NCBI RefSeq assembly: GCF_900105255.1 | Contig: NZ_LT629763.1 | Location: forward strand, 930,001 to 994,000 | Direction of reading: 5' to 3' | Length of the DNA stretch: 64,000 bases | Source: Halopseudomonas sabulinigri | GTDB taxonomy: Bacteria > Pseudomonadota > Gammaproteobacteria > Pseudomonadales > Pseudomonadaceae | Shown: positions 1 to 8,034 of the stretch, piece by piece | Numbering within the stretch: position 1 is the first letter of the stretch | Layout of the letters: every line of letters begins with the position of its first letter | Position numbers and translations under genes: made by a program | The notes under the pieces: model-generated | The model's input: only the letters and a program-made list of their open reading frames with translations | What the model was told of the DNA's origin: nothing | The model's database searches: none

Positions 1-664
1 TTTCGCTGCGCTCGGAGGCAGAGAAATAGTGCTTGCCGCGCTTTTTCAGGTTGGCAATCAGCGTAGCGACCTGGCTGCACATGGCCGGAAAGTCGCGTAC
101 GGTCACTCGCACGTTGCTCAACGCCTCCTGCAGCCCCTCTTGCAGGGCCCGCAAATCGGCGCTGGTGGTGCAACGGTCGATTTCGATATACATCAGTGAT
201 TCAGCGCGCACCTGATCACCCGTGCTGCCGGCTTCCAGCAATGACAGCAGGTTGCCCTGCTCGTCGCGCTGCGTGGTCATGATGCTGTTTTGCAAGGTGT
301 GGATGGCATAGCCGGAACGCGTCAGCTCCATGCGAACCGAGTCGACTAGGAACGGCAGGTCACGGTGCAGGACTTCGACCACGGTGTGCGTGCTCTGCCA
401 ACCGTGCTGCTGGGTGTCGGGGTTGAATACCCGCAGTTTGACCTCGCCCCCGTCGAACTGCTGCAGGAAGCGCCAGCTGGACAGTGTGCAGCCGAGCAAG
501 TCGTTATCCTGGCGCAGACTTAGCTCGTCCAGCGTGGCGATACCATAGAAGTAGCGGCAGAACAGCCGAATGGCATCTTGATCCTTTGTCTGCACCAGCG
601 CCTGAAGCCGCTCCTGCAGTGTCTCGATAAAGCCCTGCTTAGTGCTGGCCATGATCAATGCCAT
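1..664 (-). CDS. gdhB: NAD-specific glutamate dehydrogenase, N-terminal part (runs off window)
   Basis: This is the first ~221 codons of the large (~180 kDa class) NAD-dependent glutamate dehydrogenase, which oxidatively deaminates glutamate to 2-oxoglutarate in the cytoplasm. The reverse-strand reading is open to the window edge. It contains the family N-terminal pattern: LLGCTLSSWRFLQQF, then RVFNPDTQQHGWQSTHT, then DLPFLVDSVRMEL. The start is ATG at 664, with AGGAGGT seven bases upstream. A second in-frame ATG lies four codons later. It is divergent from the Bat operon. The catalytic domain is outside the window, so intactness cannot be judged. Family identity is from memory of Pseudomonas GdhB and is fairly sure. 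Confidence 0.88.
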   Translation of the reverse strand, partial: MALIMASTKQGFIETLQERLQALVQTKDQDAIRLFCRYFYGIATLDELSLRQDNDLLGCTLSSWRFLQQFDGGEVKLRVFNPDTQQHGWQSTHTVVEVLHRDLPFLVDSVRMELTRSGYAIHTLQNSIMTTQRDEQGNLLSLLEAGSTGDQVRAESLMYIEIDRCTTSADLRALQEGLQEALSNVRVTVRDFPAMCSQVATLIANLKKRGKHYFSASERSE

Positions 665-851
665 GCTGCCTACCTCCTGTTGCGTCTTGGGTGTGGACTG
701 CGAACCTGCTTTGGTCTGGCTCTGCGCCCTTGTGGGGCATCCGGCCGGCGCCTGAATTATTCTTGTCTCAGGCATAGTCTAGACCAAAGGCATTTCGGTA
801 AAGTGACGTACACTGACGCCGGCCCCAACGAACAGGACACGAAAAATTCCA

Positions 852-1811
852 ATGACCCATCGGGACTCACTGCTGCAGCTCAAAGCCTTCCTCGGGCAAC
901 ACATCTTTGGTCAGGAACATTTGATTGATCGCATGCTGATCAGCCTGCTGGCCGGCGGTCATGTATTGGTTGAAGGTGCGCCCGGTCTGGCCAAGACCAA
1001 GGCCATCAAGGCGCTGTCTGAAGGCATCGAAGCCGATTTCCATCGCATCCAGTTCACCCCCGATCTGCTGCCCGCCGACATTACCGGCACCGAAGTCTAC
1101 CGGCCGGAAACCGCTACGTTCAGCTTCCAGCAGGGGCCGATCTTCCACCATCTGGTACTGGCTGACGAAATCAACCGCGCACCGGCCAAGGTGCAATCAG
1201 CCTTGCTCGAAGCCATGGCCGAGCGACAGGTCAGTATTGGCCGCGAGACCTATCCGCTGCCGGAGCTGTTCATGGTCATGGCGACCCAGAACCCGATTGA
1301 GCAGGAAGGCACCTACCCGCTGCCCGAGGCGCAACTCGACCGCTTCCTGATGCACGTACGCATCGGCTTCCCGGATGCCGCGCTGGAGCGCCAGATTCTG
1401 CAACTGGCGCGTGGCGAAGCGCGTGGCGAAGAGCCCGCCATCAGCCGCAAGATCAGCCAGGCCAGCATTCTGGGCGCGCGCCAGGAGGTGCTCGAAATGT
1501 TCATGGCCGAGGCGGTCGAGGAGTATCTCATCCAGTTGATCATGGCGACTCGCCGCGCCGAACAGTACAACCCGCAGCTGGCCGAGTGGTTGTCGATGGG
1601 CGCCAGCCCACGCGGCACCATCGCCCTGGACCGCTGCGCTCGTGCGCATGCCTGGCTGGCGGGCCGCGATTTTGTCAGCCCCGAGGATGTGCAGGCCATC
1701 GTTCACGATGTGCTGCGCCACCGCATCATGCTGAGCTTTGAAGCCGAAGCCGCTGGCATCGATACCGATCAGGCCATCAACCTGTTGATCGACTCGGTTC
1801 CGGTGGTCTGA
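852..1811 (+). CDS. MoxR-family AAA+ ATPase
   Basis: A 319-residue cytoplasmic AAA+ ATPase of the MoxR family, chaperone-like proteins that work with VWA-domain partners. Walker A GAPGLAKTK is at residues 42-50, Walker B LVLADEIN at 101-108, a sensor-type TQNPIEQEG at 145-153 and QLDRF at 161-165. A winged-helix lid follows to the C-terminus. It is the first gene of the six-gene Bat operon, and the DUF58 gene begins three bases after its stop. ATG at 852 is used because homology starts within the first 15 residues. The natural substrate is unknown. By family analogy it remodels or loads the BatA/BatB membrane proteins. Confidence 0.93.
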   Translation: MTHRDSLLQLKAFLGQHIFGQEHLIDRMLISLLAGGHVLVEGAPGLAKTKAIKALSEGIEADFHRIQFTPDLLPADITGTEVYRPETATFSFQQGPIFHHLVLADEINRAPAKVQSALLEAMAERQVSIGRETYPLPELFMVMATQNPIEQEGTYPLPEAQLDRFLMHVRIGFPDAALERQILQLARGEARGEEPAISRKISQASILGARQEVLEMFMAEAVEEYLIQLIMATRRAEQYNPQLAEWLSMGASPRGTIALDRCARAHAWLAGRDFVSPEDVQAIVHDVLRHRIMLSFEAEAAGIDTDQAINLLIDSVPVV

Positions 1812-1814
1812 TCC

Positions 1815-2765
1815 GTGGCTGCCAGTCTGGACCCGGCTGTTTATACCAGTCTGGAAGCATTGCTCGGCGCGCGCCGCCACTGCCATGAGCTGCCGCTGTT
1901 CAGTCGGCCAGTGCGTAGCGGTCGGCAAAGCGGCCAGCAAAGCTCACGTTTGCGTGGTCGCGGGGTCGACTTTGATCAGGTACGTGCCTATCAGCCCGGC
2001 GACGACATCCGCAATATCGACTGGCGCGTGACCGCCCGCACCCAGAAGGTCCATACCAAGGTATTCAACGAGGAGCGTGAACGCCCGGTGTTCGTCATCG
2101 GCGAGCAAAGCCCGCGGCTGTTTTTCGGCAGCCAGCGCTGCTTCAAATCGGTGCTCGCCGCGGAAACCTGCGCCCTGATTGCCTGGACCGCGTTGTCGCA
2201 CCACGACCGTGTGGGCGGCATGGTCTACAGCCCCGGCGTGTGCCACGAGGTACGCCCGCGGCGCGACCGCAAGGCGCTGTTGCAACTACTGCAACTGCTG
2301 CTCAAGGCCAACCACGCGCTGCAGGCCGGCCAGCAGGCCGAGCCCGAGGACGAGAGCGAAGCGCTGAATCTGGCCCTGCGGCACAGCCGCGAGATCATCC
2401 GCCCGGGCAGCATTCTGTATATCATCTGCGACCATGCCGCCATCGACGGTCTGAACCAGAGTCTGCTGGTACCCCTGGCCGGCCACAACGATCTGGTGCT
2501 GCTACCGGTATTCGATCCGCTGGATACCAGCCTACCGCTGTTTGGCCCGCTCGACTTTGTCCAGGGCGAGCAACGACTGACGATTGACACCCTGCAGAGC
2601 GGCGTACGCCAGACCTACGCCGCGCAGTTCGAGCAACAGCAACAGAACTGGCTGCGTCTGGCCCGCCGCCTGCGCTGCAGCCTGATCCCACTGGACACCC
2701 GCTTCGCCGCACATCAACAACTGCACGACACCCTTACCGGCCATCCGCGCGGAGGGCCACGATGA
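1815..2765 (+). CDS. DUF58 domain protein of the Bat operon
   Basis: A 316-residue protein with a GTG start three bases after the moxR stop. The DUF58 signature RGVDFDQVRAYQPGDDIRNIDWR is at residues 49-71, followed by a VWA-like fold that lacks a full metal-binding motif. No signal peptide or clear membrane segment is visible, so it probably acts in the cytoplasm next to the membrane. DUF58 proteins almost always sit between MoxR and VWA genes and are thought to be an adaptor, but the biochemical role is not established. Its stop overlaps the ATG of the next gene by four bases, which indicates translational coupling. Confidence 0.88.
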   Translation: MAASLDPAVYTSLEALLGARRHCHELPLFSRPVRSGRQSGQQSSRLRGRGVDFDQVRAYQPGDDIRNIDWRVTARTQKVHTKVFNEERERPVFVIGEQSPRLFFGSQRCFKSVLAAETCALIAWTALSHHDRVGGMVYSPGVCHEVRPRRDRKALLQLLQLLLKANHALQAGQQAEPEDESEALNLALRHSREIIRPGSILYIICDHAAIDGLNQSLLVPLAGHNDLVLLPVFDPLDTSLPLFGPLDFVQGEQRLTIDTLQSGVRQTYAAQFEQQQQNWLRLARRLRCSLIPLDTRFAAHQQLHDTLTGHPRGGPR

Positions 2766-3223
2766 GCAGCCCGCTACAGGATGCCCTGCTGCAACCCGCC
2801 GCCCCGCCACCGGTAACCTGGTGGCCGCCGGCACCGGGCTGGATAGCGCTGGCCGTGGTCCTGACCCTGTTGCTATTGGCCGTCCCGGTGCTCTGGCTGA
2901 CCCTGCGCCGACGCCAGCGACGGCGTATGCGGGCGCAGCGCATCATCTGGGAAATACCCGATCAGCTGTCCGATCAGGCCTGGCTCGCGGCGCTCAACAC
3001 GCAATTGAAGCGCCAACTGAAAAGCCGTGGTGACGAGGACGCCACCCGGCTGTACGGTGCTGCCTGGGTCGATTACCTGTGCCAGCGCTATCCACAGCCG
3101 CGCGCGGATATTCTGCAGCCGCTGGGCGGGGGTCTGTATCAACCTGGGGTTGCCATGAGTTCTACCGACCGCCTGGCGCTGCAGCGCGAACTGCTGCGCT
3201 GGATAAGGTACAACCATGTTTGA
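2762..3223 (+). CDS. DUF4381 membrane protein of the Bat operon
   Basis: A 153-residue protein with one strong transmembrane helix at residues 26-48. A very basic stretch (RRRQRRRMR) follows, fixing the C-terminal part in the cytoplasm. The soluble part is helical and includes DEDATRLYGAAWVDYLC, typical of DUF4381 proteins, which are found only in MoxR/Bat-type operons. It overlaps DUF58 by four bases upstream and BatA by eight bases downstream. No enzymatic motif is visible. It probably helps assemble the membrane complex, inferred from context. Confidence 0.82.
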   Translation: MSSPLQDALLQPAAPPPVTWWPPAPGWIALAVVLTLLLLAVPVLWLTLRRRQRRRMRAQRIIWEIPDQLSDQAWLAALNTQLKRQLKSRGDEDATRLYGAAWVDYLCQRYPQPRADILQPLGGGLYQPGVAMSSTDRLALQRELLRWIRYNHV

Positions 3224-4211
3224 GTTGCACTGGCCTGTAGCCTTCGCCCTGCTACCCCTGCCCTGGCTGCTGCGCTGGCTGCTGCCGAGCGCCGACCGGC
3301 CGGCAAGCGCCCTGCAGGTCAGTTTCCTGCGCCGGTTGCAGCACCTGGAGCAGAGCAGCTCGCGCCCCGTCAGTAACCGCAGGCACGCGCCGGCCATCTT
3401 GATCTGGTGCTTGCTTGTGTTCGCCTGCGCCCGGCCAGAGCTGCTCGGCGCGCCATTGGCGCCGAGTATCAGCGGCCGCGACATGATGATTGCCGTGGAC
3501 CTGTCAGCCAGTATGGAAATACGCGACATGCAGCTGGAAGACCAGCCAGTGGACCGGCTGACACTGGTCAAACACTGGCTCGGCGCTTTTGTTGAGCGCC
3601 GGCATGGCGATCGTCTGGGGCTGATCCTGTTTGGCAGCAAAGCTTACGTGCAAGCGCCGCTGACCTACGACCTGGACAGCATCGCCCTGTGGCTGAATGA
3701 GGCCTTTGTCGGCCTGACCGGCCGCGACACCGCCATCGGTGACGCCATTGGCCTGAGCATCAAGCGGCTGATGCAGCAGCCCGCGTCGAGCCGCGTCATG
3801 CTGTTGATCACCGACGGGGCCAACACCGCCGGTGAAATTGCCCCCTTGCAGGCTGCCCAATTGGCCGCCGACCAGGGCATCCGCATCTTTACCATTGGCG
3901 TGGGTGCCGACAGTGCCCGTGAGGATGGCCTGCAGGGGCTCTTGAATGGCGATGTGGATCCATCCATTGACCTGGATGAAACCACCCTGCGCGAACTGGC
4001 CGAGCTGACCGGCGGCGAATACTTTCGGGCCCGCGACAGTGCCAGCCTGGAAGCCATCTATCAGCAGTTGGATACACTTGAACCCAGCCTGCGCGCCGGC
4101 CGCCCCAGCCGCGAGAGTATTCCGCTCTACCCCTGGCCGCTGGCCGCCGCCTGGCTGATCAGCCTGGGGATGGGCCTACAACAAGTGCGGAGGCAGCGCC
4201 GTGTGGTCTGA
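3216..4211 (+). CDS. batA: VWA-domain membrane protein BatA
   Basis: A 331-residue inner-membrane protein. Hydrophobic segments are near residues 4-22, 57-75 and 305-325, flanking a von Willebrand factor A domain. The metal-ion-dependent adhesion site looks complete: D95-L-S97-A-S99, T172 (GRDTAIGDA) and D200 (LLITDG). BatA-type proteins were named for aerotolerance in Bacteroides, and the operon in pseudomonads is linked to envelope stress and oxygen tolerance. It overlaps the DUF4381 gene upstream and the BatB gene (11 bases) downstream. The intact MIDAS contrasts with the next gene product. Confidence 0.9.
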   Translation: MFELHWPVAFALLPLPWLLRWLLPSADRPASALQVSFLRRLQHLEQSSSRPVSNRRHAPAILIWCLLVFACARPELLGAPLAPSISGRDMMIAVDLSASMEIRDMQLEDQPVDRLTLVKHWLGAFVERRHGDRLGLILFGSKAYVQAPLTYDLDSIALWLNEAFVGLTGRDTAIGDAIGLSIKRLMQQPASSRVMLLITDGANTAGEIAPLQAAQLAADQGIRIFTIGVGADSAREDGLQGLLNGDVDPSIDLDETTLRELAELTGGEYFRARDSASLEAIYQQLDTLEPSLRAGRPSRESIPLYPWPLAAAWLISLGMGLQQVRRQRRVV

Positions 4212-6015
4212 CCTGCTGCCCTTCAGCTTTTTGCGTCCCTGGTGGCTGCTCGCGTTACCGCCAACGCTGCTGCTGTGCGGCTACCTGTACCGGCACATGA
4301 AGAAGTATTCTGGTTGGGAAGCCCTGTTACCGGTCAACCTGCGCGGGGCCCTGCTGCAGCAACAACAAGGCCGCCGCTACGCCGGGCGCTACCTGCTGCT
4401 GGCCCTGTGCTGGACACTCGCATTATTCGCCCTGGCCGGCCCCGCCTGGGAGTCGGATGAAGGCGTTGAGCGCAGCGACCAGGCGGCCCTGGTGCTGGTA
4501 CTGCAGGTATCGCGTAGCATGCTCTCCACCGACCTTACGCCCAACCGTCTCGAGCAGGCACGCCACAAGGTCGAGGACATCCTGCGCGCCTTCCCGGAAC
4601 GCCGCATCGGGCTGATTGCCTACGCGGGCAGCGCCCATCTGGTGGCACCACTGACTCGCGACCACGCCACGCTGAAGAACCTGCTCGGCGTGCTGCACCC
4701 CGACATCATGCCGGCCCGCGGACAACAGGCCGACCAGGCGCTGGTGCTGGCAGCACAACTCCTCAGCAGCTTGCCCCCCGACAGCGCCCAGGTGCTGCTG
4801 TTGACCAATGGCTTGAGCGAGGCAGAACAGTCAGTCGCTGACAATACCGCCGAGCAGCTCGGCGAGCGCCTGCGCGTACTGGGTATAGGCACCGCCGATG
4901 GCGCCCCGGTGCCGCTCGCAGAGGGCGGCTTCATGCGCGATGAGCAGGGTCGCATACTGTTGCCGCAACTGGATGAAAGTGTGCTCAGCCATTTTGCCCG
5001 CCGTCATGGCGGCGAGTATGCACGGCTGAGCGTCGACGACAGCGACATTCAATACCTGCTGGCCACGGCGTCAGGGAGCGATGAACTGTTGCAGACCGAG
5101 CAGCGACAATGGCTGGATCAGGGTCATTGGCTGCTGTTGCTACTGGTGCCGATAGCTGCTCTCGGCGCGCGCCGCGGCTGGCTCGGCTTGTTGCTGATCG
5201 CGCTTTGGCTGCCGCCGCCGGTGTCGGCGATGAGTTGGCAAGACCTCTGGCAGCGGCCTGACCAGCAGGGCGCCGAACTGCTCCAGCAGGGGCAGCCGGC
5301 GGCGGCGGCGTCACACTTTGAAGACCCGCAGTGGCGCGCCTGGGCACTATTGCAGGCCGGCGATTACGCCGCCGCCAGCCAGGCCTACGGCGCACTCGCC
5401 GATAGCGAACCCGAGAACGCGGAGTTCCACTTTGCCGAAGGTACCGCACTCGCCCTCAAGGGTGATTACCCCGACGCGCTGGACGCCTTCGAACAGACCC
5501 TGATTCGCGCCCCGGAGCACACCGCCGCGCGGCACAACCGGCAACGCGTGGAGGCGTATCTGGCAGAACTCGCCGAGCAGGAAAAGGAGCAGGACGCCGA
5601 CAGCGAGACGGCAACCAAGGAGGCCGATAACGGCAGCGGCGCCACGGCCGATCAGGCGAGCGAAGGAGACACCGGCCATGACGACGAATCCGCAGCCAAC
5701 AGCGAGGAAACGCCGACCAGCGGTGACCAGACCGCAAACGGCGCTGATAGTAACGCGCCCCAGACCAGCGACAGCAGCAGCGAAGCCACTGCCGGGCTGA
5801 ACGAACAGCGTGCCAGCGACGAGCTGGAAGATGAGCTGCCGGGCACCAGCACGGCAGACAGCACTGGCGCTCCCCTCCCCGCCAGAGGCTACAATGTCGA
5901 GCAGCAACAGGCGTTGCAGCAATGGCTGCGCGACATCCCGGATAATCCCGCTGAACTGCTGCGCCGCAAGTTTCTTTATCAACACCTGCAACAACCTGAT
6001 GGACGTCCCCGATGA
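4201..6015 (+). CDS. batB: BatB-BatC fusion: VWA domain plus TPR and acidic linker
   Basis: A 604-residue protein with a GTG start inside the end of batA. Membrane helices near residues 12-30 and 63-81 precede a VWA domain, and a further hydrophobic segment lies around 308-342. Residues ~344-455 resemble TPR repeats (AGDYAAASQAYGAL, KGDYPDALDAFEQTL), the BatC part. Residues ~460-545 are a low-complexity stretch rich in D, E, S, T and A. The tail LRRKFLYQH is typical of the family. The MIDAS is degenerate: Q102-V-S-R-S instead of D-x-S-x-S, no Thr in the GQQAD loop at 174-178, and LLTNG (N203) where Asp is usual. Metal-dependent ligand binding is therefore doubtful. Confidence 0.88.
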   Translation: MWSDLLPFSFLRPWWLLALPPTLLLCGYLYRHMKKYSGWEALLPVNLRGALLQQQQGRRYAGRYLLLALCWTLALFALAGPAWESDEGVERSDQAALVLVLQVSRSMLSTDLTPNRLEQARHKVEDILRAFPERRIGLIAYAGSAHLVAPLTRDHATLKNLLGVLHPDIMPARGQQADQALVLAAQLLSSLPPDSAQVLLLTNGLSEAEQSVADNTAEQLGERLRVLGIGTADGAPVPLAEGGFMRDEQGRILLPQLDESVLSHFARRHGGEYARLSVDDSDIQYLLATASGSDELLQTEQRQWLDQGHWLLLLLVPIAALGARRGWLGLLLIALWLPPPVSAMSWQDLWQRPDQQGAELLQQGQPAAAASHFEDPQWRAWALLQAGDYAAASQAYGALADSEPENAEFHFAEGTALALKGDYPDALDAFEQTLIRAPEHTAARHNRQRVEAYLAELAEQEKEQDADSETATKEADNGSGATADQASEGDTGHDDESAANSEETPTSGDQTANGADSNAPQTSDSSSEATAGLNEQRASDELEDELPGTSTADSTGAPLPARGYNVEQQQALQQWLRDIPDNPAELLRRKFLYQHLQQPDGRPR

Positions 6016-7679
6016 TGCGTTTGCTGTGCACCCTCGTTCTGTTGCTGTTGGCCGGCCTTAGCCAGGCCACCATGCAGGCCAGTGTGGATCGCACCCAACT
6101 GGTCGAGGGCGAGAGTCTTGAGCTGACACTGGAAAGCAACGCCGGCAGTAAATACGGCCCACCCGACCTGACCCCCCTGCAGGAGCACTTTACCGTTACG
6201 CAGAGCCACCAGTTGAGCCTGCTCAGCGAGCTGGAAGGCCGCAAACAGTGGGTCAATCGCTGGGTGGTAGGCCTGCAGCCCAAGCGCACCGGCTTTGTGG
6301 TGATCCCGCCGTTGTTTCTCGGGCCCGACAGCAGCGAGCCAATCACCCTGCGCGTACTGACCGAGGCCCAGGCCCGCGATGACGCCGCGGGCAAACTGGC
6401 GCCGATCTTTATCGACAGCGAAGTCGATACCGAAACGCCCTACGTCCAGGCGCAGGTATTGCTGACCTTGCGTATCTATCACTCGGTTTCGCTGTACGAC
6501 GACTCCGACCTCAGCGGCCTGGATATCGCCAACGCCCGCATCGAGCGCCTCGGCGCGCCGCGAAACTATGAACGCACCATCAACGGCGTGTTGCACGGCG
6601 TGATCGAGGTGCGCTATGCCATCTATCCGCAGCAGAGCGGCACCCTGGATATTCCCTCGCAGCTGTTCAGTGCCACAGTGCAGTTGCCGCGCGACCCCGC
6701 CAACCCGGCCGGTGCACACAGTGCGCGTATGGTGCAGCTGCGCTCGCCCAGCCTGCAGCTGAAGGTACAACCCATCCCGGAAAGCTACCCTGCTGACACA
6801 CTCTGGCTACCGGCCAAGCAGGTGCGTCTGAGCCAGAACTGGCAGCCGGACCCTGGTCAGGATCTGCTGCGCGGCGAACCGCTGACCCGCACCCTGTCGA
6901 TTCAGGCCGATGGCTTGACCGCCAGCCAGTTACCCGAACTCGGGCACCTCAGCGAAGAGCAATCCGAAGACCTGCGCCAATACAACGATCAGCCGCAACT
7001 GGAGAACCAGTTGTCGGCCAACGGCATTCTCGGCTTGCGCCAGGAAAGCGCTGCCATCGTGGCGCGCAGCACCGGTGACCTGCAGATACCCGAAGTACGC
7101 GTAACCTGGTGGAATACCACTACCGACAGCCTCGAAGAAGCCAGCCTGGCCGCCGTCAACCTGCATATCTTGAGTAACCAGACCACCAGCACGCCACTCA
7201 ACAACAACGAGCGTAACCGCAGCAACGCGCCACTCCCCCTGCTCTGGCCCTGGCAACTGGGCTGCGCCCTGTTATTGATGGCGTTGGCCGCTTGTCTGTA
7301 CCGCTTGCGCCAATTGCGCCAACAGCTGCAGAGCCTGGACGAACTGCATGAGGACACCACTCACCTGGATGCCGATGTCGCCGGCAACCCTCTGGCCGAC
7401 CTGCAGGTTGCCTGTCGCCAGAACCAGCCGGGGGATGCGCGCAAGGCGCTGGAGCACTGGGCCAAACAACAGACCAGCGACCTTATCGCACTCAGTCAGC
7501 AGTACCCGACGCTGGCTGATGCACTGGATGAACTGAACGCCTGTCTGTTCGGCCAGAACGACAGCGCCTGGCGTGGCAAGCCGCTGTGGCGCGCGGTACG
7601 GCAAGTTACCCAGTCACGGCAGCGGGAAGCCGCTGAGGCAAGTGATGGCGGTATGCAGCCGCTGTATCCGGATGTTTAG
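6012..7679 (+). CDS. batD: BatD family protein
   Basis: A 555-residue membrane-anchored periplasmic protein and the last gene of the Bat operon, overlapping batB by four bases. A signal peptide covers residues 1 to about 19 (LLCTLVLLLLAGLSQA). It is followed by two or three beta-rich repeats typical of BatD/oxygen-tolerance proteins, for example VDTETPYVQAQVLLTLRIY. A C-terminal transmembrane helix near residues 415-435 is followed by a cytoplasmic tail of ~120 residues that is charged and helical. It presumably presents the periplasmic face of the Bat complex. No catalytic residues are recognisable. Confidence 0.88.
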   Translation: MMRLLCTLVLLLLAGLSQATMQASVDRTQLVEGESLELTLESNAGSKYGPPDLTPLQEHFTVTQSHQLSLLSELEGRKQWVNRWVVGLQPKRTGFVVIPPLFLGPDSSEPITLRVLTEAQARDDAAGKLAPIFIDSEVDTETPYVQAQVLLTLRIYHSVSLYDDSDLSGLDIANARIERLGAPRNYERTINGVLHGVIEVRYAIYPQQSGTLDIPSQLFSATVQLPRDPANPAGAHSARMVQLRSPSLQLKVQPIPESYPADTLWLPAKQVRLSQNWQPDPGQDLLRGEPLTRTLSIQADGLTASQLPELGHLSEEQSEDLRQYNDQPQLENQLSANGILGLRQESAAIVARSTGDLQIPEVRVTWWNTTTDSLEEASLAAVNLHILSNQTTSTPLNNNERNRSNAPLPLLWPWQLGCALLLMALAACLYRLRQLRQQLQSLDELHEDTTHLDADVAGNPLADLQVACRQNQPGDARKALEHWAKQQTSDLIALSQQYPTLADALDELNACLFGQNDSAWRGKPLWRAVRQVTQSRQREAAEASDGGMQPLYPDV

Positions 7680-7992
7680 GTGCTGTTGAATCCAGCGAAC
7701 TCGGATGACCAGCGTCAGCAATAGTATTCCGTGCGCTGCTCACTGGCGCCTTTCGCCTGGCTGACGAGCCAAGGGCACCCAGCTGAACTGCCCTTCGCGT
7801 TAGCTACATTGCTCGAGCGCTCGGGGCCCGTCTAGCCGGCCGCTCACAAACTCGCTTCGCTCAGACACCGCGAGAACCTTTTTCCCGGCCGCTCTGCGCT
7901 ACTCGCCCACTCAGATGGAAAACCAGGTCCGTGCGGCGGCTTATATTTAGTCCCTACTTCAGCAATCAGCTTGCTGCTCAATCGCATAAAAC
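7680..7992. other. Gene-free stretch after batD
   Basis: About 310 bases between two converging operons. No ORF with a ribosome site or recognisable similarity was found. A 10-base string CCGGCCGCTC occurs twice (7836-7845, 7885-7894), separated by CTCGC and GCGAG arms that could pair. A weak pairing AGGGCA/TGCCCT lies near 7771-7793. No clear terminator for the bat operon precedes the hairpin at 7993. The stretch may hold degraded sequence. Confidence 0.4.
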
Positions 7993-8018
7993 AAAAAGGC
8001 GCCCGCAGGCGCCTTTTT
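7993..8018 (-). terminator. Bidirectional rho-independent terminator
   Basis: An 11-base perfect stem AAAAAGGCGCC/GGCGCCTTTTT with loop CGCA, 16 bases after the stop of the RND gene. It has U-runs on both strands, so it can end the RND operon (minus) and the Bat operon (plus). Confidence 0.88.
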
Positions 8019-8034
8019 GGTTCGGTGGTATTGC

